Of a stretch of 64,000 bases of DNA, positions 1-7,856 are shown one piece after another. The DNA comes from Methanolobus profundi. Its GTDB lineage: Archaea; Halobacteriota; Methanosarcinia; Methanosarcinales; Methanosarcinaceae. Location: assembly GCF_900114835.1 (NCBI RefSeq), contig NZ_FOUJ01000002.1:80374-144373 (forward strand), given 5' to 3'. Under the pieces are notes generated by a model that was given only the letters and a program-made list of their open reading frames with translations, had not been told where the DNA came from and did no database searches. Position 1 is the first letter of the stretch, and every line of letters begins with the position of its first letter. The position numbers were made by a program, and so were the translations under genes.

Positions 1-338
1 TAAGAAGCTGCAACTGAATTAACTGTTATATAATTGGTCTTGGTCTGAACGTCACTTTCAGTACCATTTATTGCTGTAAGAACTACGGTATAGGTACCAG
101 CAGAACTATAAGTATAAATTGGATCTGATGCAGCAGAATCATTAGTACCGTCATTGTCAAAGTCCCAAGCCCATTCAGTAGCATTTGTTGAAGCATCAGT
201 AAATTGAACAGTAAGTGGTTCATCACCAGAAGTTACATTTGCACTGAAATCAGCAGTCACATTTGCAGCCGAAGCTATCGTACTGCAAAGAAATAGTAGT
301 GAAAAGGCAATTAAAATTAATTTGAATTTATTTCGCAT
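1..338 (-). CDS. PKD-domain surface protein, N-terminal part (cut by window edge)
   Basis: Reading the minus strand from an ATG at 338 gives an open frame to the window edge. It opens with a signal peptide: Arg-Asn-Lys-Phe-Lys, then a hydrophobic stretch ending in an Ala-Ser-Ala-Ala cleavage region near residue 26. A PKD (Ig-like) domain follows, recognised by 'FTDAS', 'WAWDFDNDGT' and the 'YTYSSAGTYTVVLT' strand. PKD domains are common in exported archaeal surface proteins and mediate protein-protein or carbohydrate contacts. The C-terminus is missing, so the full architecture is unknown. The AT content is higher than in the neighbouring housekeeping genes. Confidence 0.8.
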   Translation of the reverse strand, partial: MRNKFKLILIAFSLLFLCSTIASAANVTADFSANVTSGDEPLTVQFTDASTNATEWAWDFDNDGTNDSAASDPIYTYSSAGTYTVVLTAINGTESDVQTKTNYITVNSVAAS

Positions 339-390
339 TATAAACATTCCTTAGATTAAATATCAATATCGTAAACTATATATCCTAATC

Positions 391-1383
391 TTAATCCCCC
401 AATTGTAGATAACCTTTTCGATTTATCGTCAGGTTTTGCCCATTGCGACAAGTAATGCCAGTACCAAGTTCCCGCTCAACTACAACTCCTATAACATTTA
501 AATAACATACGCTTTGTGCAGCCTCAAGCATATCAGGAGATACCGTAAAGAGCAGTTCGAAATCCCCGCCTGTATAGAGCGCTAATTCTGTAAGTGTGGT
601 CTCATCAGAAGTGATGTATTGTGAGACCTCAGGTTGTATCGGAAGGGCATCCTCATCTATTCTAAAACCAACCTCATTGAGGTCGGCAAGGTCATACAGG
701 GACATAGCAAGCCCATCACTTGTATCCATCATACAGGTAACAGCACCTGAATGTGCAAGCGCCATCCCATCCATGATACGTGGGATCGGTGTCAGCAGTT
801 TGTCCAAGAGACTATCAGGGATATCTATGCCATTCTCAATTGCATGGAGTGCCGCACCGGCAGAACCGGCAAAGCCTGTAACACAGACCACGTCACCTAC
901 TTTCGCACCCTTTCTTGTCAACAGTTCTGACTTTTTGACCTTCCCAAGAGCAGTACCTGTAATGGTGAGCTCATCATGGGTATCGATATCCCCACCTATG
1001 ACAGAAGTACCACAGAACCTGGCACAATCATCCATCCCTTTTGAGATATCTTCTACAAAGGAAATATCAGTCTCTTTGGAAAATCCCATGGCAGAAAGGA
1101 AACCCACCGGACGTGCACCCATGGATGCAACATCACTCAAATTAACAGCAGCAGACATCCATCCTATCTGCCACGGGGTCATCTGAACAGGGAAGTCCGT
1201 TTTGCGATGCAACATATCAGTTGTTATCACCATGTACTCTTCTTCAGAGATATCAATGACAGCGCAGTCATCGCCTCCTGCGCCTATACGGACCTCCGGG
1301 TCACAACCACAATTGAGCATGCCGGATAAACGTGATATAAGTGAGCGTTCACCGATCTCAGATACAGGAGTATGATCTTTCAT
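391..1383 (-). CDS. thiL: Thiamine-monophosphate kinase
   Basis: Phosphorylates thiamine monophosphate to thiamine diphosphate with ATP, the last cofactor-forming step; cytoplasmic. The 330-residue length and the AIR-synthase-like fold signatures match ThiL: 'EIGERSLI' at the N-terminus, 'GAGGDDCAVID' (about residues 34-44), 'TTDML' at 54-58 and 'NLSDVASMGARP' at 81-92, with acidic metal-ATP ligands in each. The minus-strand upstream region carries a TATA-like CTATATATGG. A second thiamine-related family, YjbQ, lies at 37.9 kb but is not linked. The family is clear. Confidence 0.95.
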   Translation of the reverse strand: MKDHTPVSEIGERSLISRLSGMLNCGCDPEVRIGAGGDDCAVIDISEEEYMVITTDMLHRKTDFPVQMTPWQIGWMSAAVNLSDVASMGARPVGFLSAMGFSKETDISFVEDISKGMDDCARFCGTSVIGGDIDTHDELTITGTALGKVKKSELLTRKGAKVGDVVCVTGFAGSAGAALHAIENGIDIPDSLLDKLLTPIPRIMDGMALAHSGAVTCMMDTSDGLAMSLYDLADLNEVGFRIDEDALPIQPEVSQYITSDETTLTELALYTGGDFELLFTVSPDMLEAAQSVCYLNVIGVVVERELGTGITCRNGQNLTINRKGYLQLGD

Positions 1384-1478
1384 ATTTTATCTGCTTATTT
1401 TTGTGACCATATATAGTTACTCAACAGAGTAGTATAATATACAGGATGAAAACAGAACAATAAGATCACAAATAGTTC

Positions 1479-1502
1479 TTGCTGATGCACAGGCATCAGC
1501 AA
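1479..1502 (-). terminator. Perfect 10-bp hairpin downstream of the DUF4349 gene
   Basis: TTGCTGATGC and its exact complement flank an ACAG loop. It lies about 20 nt past the stop of the gene ending at 1523. The T-tract after it on the minus strand is weak, so it may be a 3'-end stabiliser rather than a terminator. Confidence 0.5.
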
Positions 1503-1522
1503 ATAACGCAAAAATGAAAAGG

Positions 1523-2392
1523 TCACCTGCGCATTCTTCTCCTTACAAGCACAGCGGCCCCTCCAAAGAATACAATAACAATTAACAGTGGCAGAAGATA
1601 TCCAACCAGTATTATCAGTGCATTGACCATTGAGATAAAGCCATTAACAGACTCGGACAACGCATCCCTGATACCCCATGAACGAGTGATCGGCCGTGGT
1701 TCTCTCACATTTATAGTGATCGTTGAGAACTCTGTCCTGTCGTCAAGATAGTTCAGCCTTCCAGTAAGACTCTCGATCTCACCACGTACCCTTTCAAGCT
1801 CTTTTTCCACAGCAAGGACATCATCGACCGTTTCGGTCATATTGAGAATTTCCTGAAGACGGGTTTCCTGCCTTTCAAGATTATCCAGACGTGCACTGAC
1901 ATCTATGTACTCCTCCGTAACATCCTGGGAATTCACACTCTTTGATGTTACTTCACCCAGACCTGCAACTTCCTCGAGGAAGGATGGATATTCAGATTCC
2001 GGAACCCTTACAGTAATATACCCCGCTTTACCTTCACTGGAATCGTAATAAGAATCATAGACGTAGGAATTTGAAACATAGCCACCTGAGGCCACTGCCA
2101 TCTTCGATATCTCATCAATACCTGCTGCGGCATCATCGACCTGTATCGTCATGTCGATGGTCGTTATTGTCTTGCGGTCCACAGAAGCAGTTGAGGCTCC
2201 ACCATAATCTCCATCGTATACGGCTTCATCCATAATTGCATTTCTTGCGTAAGAATCACTACTATCTTCGATTACAACATAATCTGCTGACTTCTGAGAA
2301 TAACTATCCTCATAGACCCCGGCACAGCCAGAAACAAGAGTAGCCACAAGTAAAAGCATCATTACTATAATGCTACTGAATTTTGCTTTCAT
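1523..2392 (-). CDS. DUF4349 membrane-anchored lipoprotein
   Basis: A 289-residue exported protein. The N-terminal hydrophobic segment ends in a lipobox-like 'LVSGCAG' with Cys23, so it may be lipid-anchored. A charged coiled coil at about 155-220 ('LERQETRLQEILNM', 'EKELERVRGEIESL') precedes a C-terminal membrane helix and a basic tail ending 'RRRMRR'. This is the order seen in DUF4349 proteins: signal, beta-rich domain with conserved 'YVSNS', coiled coil, helix. The biochemical role is not known. RBS GGTG lies close upstream of the ATG. A small hairpin follows the gene. Confidence 0.8.
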   Translation of the reverse strand: MKAKFSSIIVMMLLLVATLVSGCAGVYEDSYSQKSADYVVIEDSSDSYARNAIMDEAVYDGDYGGASTASVDRKTITTIDMTIQVDDAAAGIDEISKMAVASGGYVSNSYVYDSYYDSSEGKAGYITVRVPESEYPSFLEEVAGLGEVTSKSVNSQDVTEEYIDVSARLDNLERQETRLQEILNMTETVDDVLAVEKELERVRGEIESLTGRLNYLDDRTEFSTITINVREPRPITRSWGIRDALSESVNGFISMVNALIILVGYLLPLLIVIVFFGGAAVLVRRRMRR

Positions 2393-2456
2393 TTCATCAC
2401 ACCTTTTTAAGTATGATCAATGATTGACCGGAAAGTATTAAAAAATTGTTTAAACT

Positions 2457-3245
2457 TCAAACTGATCCGAACTTAACCTTTTCGTTGCCTTTCTCTTTGC
2501 TCCTTACATATATATTGTCAAGGAACTCATGAGCAACATCGGCAAGTCCAAGAAGTTCATCCCTGCTCAAAGGTTCTATATCCCGGAGAGATCCCAGCAT
2601 TGCCTTATCAGCAAATCCCTGCTGGAGAACATATACGGGTTCACGACTACCAGTGAGTTCATTAATGGACCTTGCAATTTCTGAGACTTCATCGGAACTT
2701 CCCATGAAACCTCTGATGATAGTTGTTCTCAGCTCAAGTTCAACATCATTTTCCAGAACAATAGAAATGGACCCAGCCACTTTTTCCATTACACTTTTAG
2801 GATCAAGATGGATGTCGGAATAATCCATGCATCCAATTGCCTTTGCATACTTTTCTGCATCGTCAAGAGGAGCTTTTACATCGATGAAGAATTTGTCCAC
2901 GAGCCCCTCTTCCATCAATTCGGCCATTACGTGAGGATAATAGCCATTGGTATGGATACCGACCAGCAGGCCGATCTTCTTTGCAGAACTTGCAATATGC
3001 TTTACAGCATCCTTCTGCATCAAAGGTTCACCACCTGAGAGAACCACACTGCTGACAAAGGGTCGGGACTTCTTCATCTCAGCTTCAAGAACTGAAGCCT
3101 CGACCATGTTGCTTTCAAAAAGAAGCTCATGGTTCTGGCAATAAGGACACCTGTAAGGACATCCTCGTAAAAAGAAGACGATCGACACTTTTCCGTGCCA
3201 ATCGACAGTTGATATGGGAACAGCGTTCCCATAGTTCACTTTCAT
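2457..3245 (-). CDS. nrdG: Anaerobic ribonucleotide reductase activase (radical SAM)
   Basis: Generates the glycyl radical on NrdD using S-adenosylmethionine and a [4Fe-4S] cluster. The 262-residue protein has C-x3-C-x2-C at Cys29, Cys33 and Cys36 ('CPYRCPYC') and the radical-SAM 'SGGEPLMQ' motif near residue 70. It begins 5 nt after the nrdD stop, so the two are translated from one message. The length and the 'RGCPYRCPYCQN' context fit the archaeal/anaerobic NrdG group rather than pyruvate formate-lyase activase, and the gene order supports that choice. Confidence 0.92.
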   Translation of the reverse strand: MKVNYGNAVPISTVDWHGKVSIVFFLRGCPYRCPYCQNHELLFESNMVEASVLEAEMKKSRPFVSSVVLSGGEPLMQKDAVKHIASSAKKIGLLVGIHTNGYYPHVMAELMEEGLVDKFFIDVKAPLDDAEKYAKAIGCMDYSDIHLDPKSVMEKVAGSISIVLENDVELELRTTIIRGFMGSSDEVSEIARSINELTGSREPVYVLQQGFADKAMLGSLRDIEPLSRDELLGLADVAHEFLDNIYVRSKEKGNEKVKFGSV

Positions 3246-3250
3246 ATTCT

Positions 3251-5659
3251 TCAGATCATGTCTGAGGAGCTGTAACGCATCCTGTCCGCAAGCTCCTGTC
3301 TCTTACCGTTGTTCCAGCCGCCTACTGCCTGCACATATCCGGTTACCCTGGACATCTGCTCGACGTTCTCTGAACCACAGTTCTCACATGAGCACTTAAG
3401 ACCTGACATCATGTGGAAGTCATTGAGACAAACGGTCATGTCCTTGGTGAATGCAAAGTAACCGATCTGAGTGTTCTTTGCAATGTTCATTGCAAATTCC
3501 TTGAGACCCTTTGCATCAGGTGCACCTTCTCCCATCCAGATGTGACAGATGTTACCTCCGTCAACTATCGGGAAGAACACATGTTCGATGTTCATCCTGT
3601 CAATAAGTGAGATGTTTGCACCTGGTGGTACATGAGTACCATTGGTGTAGTAGACAGGCAGATCTGTTGTCTTCCTCAGGTTCGCAAGAGCAGCTTCTTT
3701 GTCACCCTTTACAACTTCAAGGACACAATCCCTGTACTCCTCGTGGAGCATATCGGATACTGAGAATCTCTGACCTGTTGTCTCGGCAGGAGTACGTGCA
3801 AGAGCTATCTCAAGACCGTGCTTCTGACTGAGCTCATGAGCATACATCTCCATCTCGGTCATTGCCCTGATGGCGAACTTGAATGCATCCTTTGACTCAT
3901 GCAACTGAGAACCAACATGGTACTGGACCATCTCATTGATACCTATGACACCTATTGTACAGACAAGTGCATCGATATCGACTGCGATACAGCCTTTCTC
4001 ACCTGTAACAGGGTCCTTTGGTCTCTGTGTAGCGAATGGCATCCTGTTGTTCTCGATGATATTCTCCATCCAGTTGCGCTTTGTCTTAAAGAGATCTATA
4101 CACTGATCCATGAGGTTCTTGAGGTCGGCAAACAGAGCAGAATCATCCCCATTCGCCCTGTATGCCGCTCGTGGGCAGTTAAGGGACACGACCTGCCAGG
4201 AACCCATTGAGAAATGTTTTCCATCTTTGAACAGGAGCTTGTCCTCAAAACTGTCATCTGCATCAGCATTTGCTGAGAACTGATATGCACAACACTGATA
4301 GCAGGATATACCCTCGCCTGCGCCTCTGTATTCAGGTAACTGATTATCGAAATATGGAGTTCCGAACTTTGCTGCAAGTTCGAATGTCATGTCATAGAGC
4401 TCTTCATAACTTAGCAGATCAGGATGTGCCTTGTTAAAGAACTCATCTTCTTTCATGAAATCCGGCTCTATGGATATCTCAGGCTTAGGGAAATTGAAAG
4501 GTTTACCCCAGTTGTCACCTTCGATCATTACGTCCATGAGTGCCTGGAATGCAAGACGTACCTCGCGCTCGAACTCGCTATAGGTGCGTTTCTGAGTACC
4601 ATTGGTACCATCGTGAACACGACCCTTGTAAACAGCAGGCTTATCCTTCCAGAGCTTTGGTACGCCAGGGGATAGCTGAACGGAGGAGAACACTACCTGT
4701 CCACCACGGGCTACCATCATCTGGGTCATTTCGTACACGAACATCTGCATAAGCTGCTTTATGTCACCGTAATTCTTGCCCTCGAAGTATGGAGCAAGGA
4801 ATGTAAGGAAATTGTAGAATCCCTGACCGCCTGCGAAATTGGTCTGAGCACTTCCCAGAGCTTTCACTGCGTGAAGAATTGCTACCTCTGCCTTCATTGC
4901 AGGACCGGCTACACTTGCCTTTGCACCTGAGCCATCTGGCATGAGACCATAATAGAAGAAATACCTGAGATCCCAGTCCTGGCAGAATGCACGGGTACCA
5001 AGATACTCAAGGTCATGAATGTGAAGATCACCATTGAGGTGCATGTCAGCAAGCTTTGGAGGAAGCAGCAGAAGGTATTGTTCTTTAGAGATCTTGTCTG
5101 CCTTCTTCTTATGTGATGTCTCTGCATTCTCCTGGAGATTTGCATTATCGTTAGCTTCAAAACCACTTCCAAGATCGATCTCACATGCATCATATACAGG
5201 AGTACCTATCCTTGTAGAAACGTTTCTCCACTCGACATGTCCCCTCTGAAGGAGTTCCATGTTAACGATCTCTCTGATAAGAGGACCTGAAAGGAATTTA
5301 AGGTCAAGACTTCTGATACGACGCTCCACATCCCTGGCGATCTCCAATGCTGCATCTTTCTCGATGCCGGGCTTGCCATGGAACCTCTCAGCAAGCTTTG
5401 TTTCCTTCATCAACTGATCTACTATGATACTTCTATCCCAATCGACCATGTGCCCTGATGTGGTACGCACTTTTGGCATTATGGATATATCATGGCCATC
5501 GAGTGTTTTCTGTATAGCATGCTGTTTTGTGAGTGGTGTCATACTAATATCTGTCCTTTCGTCTTCCTCTGCGTGAACCTGAAGGTCAGTTCCCAACTCT
5601 GCCTTTTCAAGTTCTGTCTTATCTTTCATATTGGTTGCACATACGTCCATCATTCCCAC
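3251..5659 (-). CDS. nrdD: Anaerobic (class III) ribonucleoside-triphosphate reductase
   Basis: Reduces ribonucleoside triphosphates to deoxyribonucleotides under anoxia with a glycyl radical. An ATP-cone lies near residues 60-160 ('VRTTSGHMVDWDRSIIVDQL'). The catalytic barrel includes 'GISCYQCCAYQF'. The C-terminus has a Cys-rich stretch 'CSCENCG' and the radical site 'RVTGYV' with Gly774. At 802 residues it is full length. It sits 18 nt after nrdH and 5 nt before nrdG. A dedicated redoxin upstream suggests the thiol-dependent subtype rather than formate as reductant; this is an inference from family knowledge and gene order. The exact Met is uncertain within the first 11 residues. Confidence 0.95.
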   Translation of the reverse strand: MGMMDVCATNMKDKTELEKAELGTDLQVHAEEDERTDISMTPLTKQHAIQKTLDGHDISIMPKVRTTSGHMVDWDRSIIVDQLMKETKLAERFHGKPGIEKDAALEIARDVERRIRSLDLKFLSGPLIREIVNMELLQRGHVEWRNVSTRIGTPVYDACEIDLGSGFEANDNANLQENAETSHKKKADKISKEQYLLLLPPKLADMHLNGDLHIHDLEYLGTRAFCQDWDLRYFFYYGLMPDGSGAKASVAGPAMKAEVAILHAVKALGSAQTNFAGGQGFYNFLTFLAPYFEGKNYGDIKQLMQMFVYEMTQMMVARGGQVVFSSVQLSPGVPKLWKDKPAVYKGRVHDGTNGTQKRTYSEFEREVRLAFQALMDVMIEGDNWGKPFNFPKPEISIEPDFMKEDEFFNKAHPDLLSYEELYDMTFELAAKFGTPYFDNQLPEYRGAGEGISCYQCCAYQFSANADADDSFEDKLLFKDGKHFSMGSWQVVSLNCPRAAYRANGDDSALFADLKNLMDQCIDLFKTKRNWMENIIENNRMPFATQRPKDPVTGEKGCIAVDIDALVCTIGVIGINEMVQYHVGSQLHESKDAFKFAIRAMTEMEMYAHELSQKHGLEIALARTPAETTGQRFSVSDMLHEEYRDCVLEVVKGDKEAALANLRKTTDLPVYYTNGTHVPPGANISLIDRMNIEHVFFPIVDGGNICHIWMGEGAPDAKGLKEFAMNIAKNTQIGYFAFTKDMTVCLNDFHMMSGLKCSCENCGSENVEQMSRVTGYVQAVGGWNNGKRQELADRMRYSSSDMI

Positions 5660-5677
5660 CTCGAAATTCTATTGCAC

Positions 5678-5929
5678 TTAAAGTATACTGCCCAATGATT
5701 CCAGATTCACGTCAGGACCGCTGAACAGTTCCTTATGAGTTAAAAACTCATCGCCGATCTGGAGTACAGGGGCGGTCATGGTGAAAACACCATTGAATTT
5801 GAGTTCGGTCAAAGCTTCAGGAGTAGACATATCTGCAGTTTCAAAAGAAACTCCTTTTGAGTCAAGTACCTTTTTGAGCTGCTCGCATTTCGGGCAAGTC
5901 TTTGTAGTATATATTATCACTTCAACCAT
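5678..5929 (-). CDS. nrdH: Glutaredoxin-like redoxin of the nrd operon
   Basis: A small 83-residue thioredoxin-fold protein with the redox motif C-P-K-C at Cys12 and Cys15, preceded by a beta strand 'EVIIYTTKT' and followed by the cis-Pro region 'TAPVLQIGDEF'. It is the first gene of the nrdH-nrdD-nrdG operon, 18 nt before nrdD. The likely job is to deliver electrons to the reductase; the physiological partner that re-reduces it is not visible here. A TATA-like element lies about 25-35 nt upstream. NrdH and glutaredoxin labels are interchangeable at this resolution. Confidence 0.85.
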   Translation of the reverse strand: MVEVIIYTTKTCPKCEQLKKVLDSKGVSFETADMSTPEALTELKFNGVFTMTAPVLQIGDEFLTHKELFSGPDVNLESLGSIL

Positions 5930-5948
5930 TTTCTCGCGTCCCTATGTA

Positions 5949-5963
5949 GTATATAATTAAATT
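5949..5963 (-). promoter_or_regulatory. TATA-box region of the nrd operon
   Basis: On the minus strand TTTAATTATATAC lies about 20-35 nt before the nrdH ATG, the position expected for an archaeal TATA box with a very short leader. No NrdR-type box was seen. Confidence 0.5.
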
Positions 5964-6149
5964 TTTATATTAGCACAGTTCTGAAGAGGAACTACAATGC
6001 CTTTTGAAAAAAACACATTCAATAGACATTGCAATGAAAGTTACCTTTGTCTCCAGAAGGTAAATTATACAAATAACCTATAGCTTAATAATGGTTTTTC
6101 AAACTGCATTTGAATATACAGTGAACAATATTACACCATATTTAATATC

Positions 6150-6180
6150 ACATATGATAATATATTGTTATCAGATATGT
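6150..6180. repeat. Imperfect inverted repeat between nrdH and radB
   Basis: Arms ACATATGATAA (6150-6160) and TTATCAGATATGT (6168-6180) pair except for a 2-nt bulge, around a 7-nt AT spacer. It is in the middle of the 462-nt divergent intergenic region (5930-6391), roughly 210-220 nt from both starts. The rest of that region is AT-rich with no credible ORF. An operator role is possible but unproven. Confidence 0.4.
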
Positions 6181-6391
6181 ATACTAAAAAGATAATATAC
6201 TTGCTGACCAAATTTACCCAACCCAATAACAGATCTTTTTGATATACCACCATTCACAGTACAGCCATATTGAGAGACCTGCGATACAACAAAATGAACA
6301 GAAAAGATATGTTAAAAATAGACAACCATTGCCAAAATATGTATATTATTAAGCCCACTATAGCAGATAATCCTGTTAAGAGGTGTAAAAT

Positions 6392-7060
6392 ATAACCGAA
6401 CAACTAAGCTCCGGATGCAAACCCATTGATGACCTCCTGGGAGGAGGATTCGAAGCAGGGGTCGTTACCCAGATATTCGGAGAACCCGGAAGTGGAAAGA
6501 CAAACCTATCACTCCAGCTTGCAGTAGAATGTGTTAAGAAAGGGAAAAAGGTCGTTTATATTGATACTGAAGCGATCTCACCTGCAAGATTCAAACAAAT
6601 AGCAGGAGAGAATGCAAAGGAGATAGCACAGCATATAGTCATCTTCGAGCCTCATAATTTTGAAGAGCAATATGCTGCTGTTAAAGAGATAGAGAAACTG
6701 ATATCCGATAAGATAGGACTCATAATAATCGATTCGGCAACTGCATTCTACCGATTCGAACTGGACCAGGAAGAATCAAGTATGAGGACCAGGAGAGAAC
6801 TCTCGAATCAGATCGGTTTTATACATGCAATTGCACGCAAACACAGAATAGTGGCAGTAATAACCAACCAGATCTACACCGACATCACAACAGGGAATGC
6901 AAAACCCATAGGTGGCAGCGGGATAGAGCACATATCGAAAACCATCATCCAGCTCGAGAAGAGAGGAGATGGCAAAAGACGTGCAAAGCTCTGGAAACAT
7001 CGTTCACTTCCAGAAGGTGGCACCTGCGAGTTCACTATCACCAATGAAGGTGTCAGGTAA
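6392..7060 (+). CDS. radB: DNA repair and recombination protein RadB, ATA start
   Basis: RadA/RecA-family ATPase paralogue found in euryarchaea; it assists homologous recombination. The frame reads 222 residues with Walker A 'GEPGSGKTN' at 30-38 and Walker B 'LIIIDSATAF' near 110-120. Homologues begin Met-Thr-Glu, and here the matching codons are ATA-ACC-GAA at 6392. An in-frame TAA at 6386-6388 blocks any earlier start, and the first in-frame ATG, GTG or TTG is at 6782, after both Walker motifs. A GAGGTG ribosome-binding site sits at 6380-6385. The start is therefore ATA, or a G-to-A change or base error at the start codon. Confidence 0.9.
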   Translation: MTEQLSSGCKPIDDLLGGGFEAGVVTQIFGEPGSGKTNLSLQLAVECVKKGKKVVYIDTEAISPARFKQIAGENAKEIAQHIVIFEPHNFEEQYAAVKEIEKLISDKIGLIIIDSATAFYRFELDQEESSMRTRRELSNQIGFIHAIARKHRIVAVITNQIYTDITTGNAKPIGGSGIEHISKTIIQLEKRGDGKRRAKLWKHRSLPEGGTCEFTITNEGVR

Positions 7061-7103
7061 GTAGCGATCCTGAACACCGGAATTAAAAATAAAAATGAGA
7101 TAT

Positions 7104-7856
7104 TCAGGCCCTTGCTATTGTGATAAAGCCTGTGTGCCCTACTTTTGTAGTTGATGGACGAGTACCTCTTGCAGAGAATGATATCTCACGTTCAGTACAT
7201 TCTATTGTCATAACATCATAGAAATCCTCAGCATCCATTGCATCACGTATCTCCTTTGTCTGCTCGAAGAAAGGAGAATAAGTTGCAAGGAATCCACCAG
7301 GATGCAATACTTTTCTTATATTCGGAATGACATCCTTTGTGTTCTGAGTGTCAAGTGTGACCACATCGAACTTCTCATCGATGTTGTTTATTTCCTCAAC
7401 TATATCGCCACAGCGAAGTTCCACGTTGTCAAGACCTGCGTTTTCCACATTCTTACGTGCGACCTTGACAAAGTCCTCTTTTACCTCATAGGTGACAACC
7501 CTCTTTGCAATGGAACCAAGATACATTGTCAATACCCCCGATCCTGTGCCTGCATCGAGGACAACATCATTCTTATTGAGACCTGTGTAAGCTATTATCA
7601 TGCCTATGTCCTTTGGCATCATGGGAGCACCGGTCCTCTTTGCATGACGGAAGAAGTCAGGCATCTTCGGACGCTGGATGGTGAATTCCTGGCCCATATG
7701 AGCTACGACCGTGTCCCCGGGGACCTTATCAGCAAGAGTGGAGAGTTCTATTATACCAAAATCCGTGTGCAGTTGCTCATCGGAAACTTTCACAATGAAC
7801 TCTCTGACCTTACCCCTGTGGGAGGTCTTCAGCAAAACCAATTCACCAGTTATCAT
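7104..7856 (-). CDS. trmI: tRNA (adenine-N1)-methyltransferase TrmI
   Basis: Methylates N1 of adenine 57/58 in tRNA with S-adenosylmethionine. The 250-residue protein has the N-terminal beta-barrel region ('GELVLLKTSHRGKVREFIV') and a Rossmann methyltransferase domain. Motif I is 'VLDAGTGSGVLTMYLG', and 'VTLDTQN' takes the catalytic-acid position. Its ATG overlaps the stop of the upstream HD gene by one base (TAATG), so the two are translationally coupled. It converges on radB with about 40 nt between stops. The archaeal TrmI family assignment is firm. Confidence 0.92.
   Translation of the reverse strand: MITGELVLLKTSHRGKVREFIVKVSDEQLHTDFGIIELSTLADKVPGDTVVAHMGQEFTIQRPKMPDFFRHAKRTGAPMMPKDIGMIIAYTGLNKNDVVLDAGTGSGVLTMYLGSIAKRVVTYEVKEDFVKVARKNVENAGLDNVELRCGDIVEEINNIDEKFDVVTLDTQNTKDVIPNIRKVLHPGGFLATYSPFFEQTKEIRDAMDAEDFYDVMTIECTEREISFSARGTRPSTTKVGHTGFITIARA

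Noticed and set aside
596-1186. A 196-codon plus-strand frame
   Set aside because: It is antisense to thiL, which has all family motifs.
5930-6391. An NrdR box upstream of nrdH
   Set aside because: The dyad found there does not match the NrdR consensus and is too far from the TATA box.
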